Part shown: positions 5,988-6,040 of the stretch, piece by piece
Layout: each line of letters begins with the position of its first letter
Position numbering within the stretch: the first letter of the stretch is position 1
NCBI GenBank assembly: GCA_023512665.1
Contig: JAILZC010000066.1
Coordinates: 1 to 6,040, forward strand
Length of the DNA stretch: 6,040 nt
Reading direction: 5' to 3'
Source: Candidatus Bipolaricaulota bacterium
Lineage (GTDB): Bacteria > Bipolaricaulota > Bipolaricaulia > RBG-16-55-9 > DRXL01
The notes under the pieces: generated by a model
The model's database searches: none
Told to the model about the DNA's origin: nothing
The model's input: the letters and a program-made list of their open reading frames with translations, nothing else
Position numbers and translations under genes: made by a program

Positions 5988-6040
5988 GTCTCTTAAAGGA
6001 GGTGCAGGGAGCGCAGCCCACGGTCCTGACAAAGGCAAAC
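5988..6040 (+). other. Start of a non-coding leader or small RNA, cut by the window edge
   Basis: The predicted transcript from the promoter at 5953-5981 begins here. AAAGGAGGTG (5995-6004) looks like a strong Shine-Dalgarno, but no ATG, GTG or TTG follows at a usable distance. The purines can instead pair: AGGA (5997-6000) with TCCT (6024-6027), GTG (6002-6004) with CAC (6019-6021), and GG (6007-6008) with CC (6017-6018). The stretch ends ACAAAGGCAAAC, which resembles the 5' part of class I c-di-GMP riboswitches as I remember them. This could be a riboswitch or other structured leader, a small RNA, or an ordinary 5' UTR with its gene beyond the edge. Confidence 0.35.

Noticed and set aside
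5990..6040. SAM-I riboswitch resemblance (TCTTA, AGGTG, AGGGA, GCCC, GGCAA in the expected order)
   Set aside because: The conserved core GGAGGGAC...GGCCC is not matched exactly and the element is cut by the edge, so I kept only the general call of a structured leader candidate.

Overview
This looks like a bacterial chromosome segment. Genes are compact, promoters are sigma70-like, one Shine-Dalgarno nearly matches the 16S rRNA 3' end, and it carries two bacterial families, MutS2 and FabL-type enoyl-ACP reductase. Coding third positions are GC-rich. No sequence here fixes the taxon. A bacterial homologue of the cyclic 2,3-diphosphoglycerate synthetase family beside an orphan secreted beta-rich protein would fit a deep-branching, possibly thermophilic uncultured lineage such as Bipolaricaulota/Acetothermia, but that is a guess.

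Left half, minus strand: a leftward gene block runs from about 3285 to beyond position 1. It starts with a FabL-like reductase of the short-chain dehydrogenase family (fatty-acid elongation). Its stop codon overlaps the GTG start of mutS2 by 4 nt. mutS2 encodes a complete MutS2 with ATPase, coiled-coil and Smr domains. After a 56-nt gap, a third gene of unknown function runs off the left edge.

Middle: a 124-nt divergent region (3286-3409) separates this block from a rightward gene. The region holds a good promoter (TTGACA, 17 nt, extended TAAGAT) and a long Shine-Dalgarno. The rightward gene encodes a 436-residue P-loop protein of the COG2403 / cyclic 2,3-diphosphoglycerate synthetase family.

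Right: after a 93-nt gap with a weaker candidate promoter lying almost on the start codon, a 354-residue exported, beta-rich protein of no recognised family is encoded (4814-5878). The last 160 nt hold no gene. They contain a near-consensus promoter (TTGACA, 17 nt, TATAGT) whose transcript begins with a purine-rich leader. That leader has an AGGAGGTG motif but no start codon inside the window, so it may be the 5' end of a structured leader or a small RNA.

The genes do not form one pathway: fatty-acid synthesis and MutS2 function share the leftward block, while the GTPase-like gene and the secreted protein appear to be separately promoted. No mobile elements, CRISPR arrays, tRNA or rRNA genes were seen.
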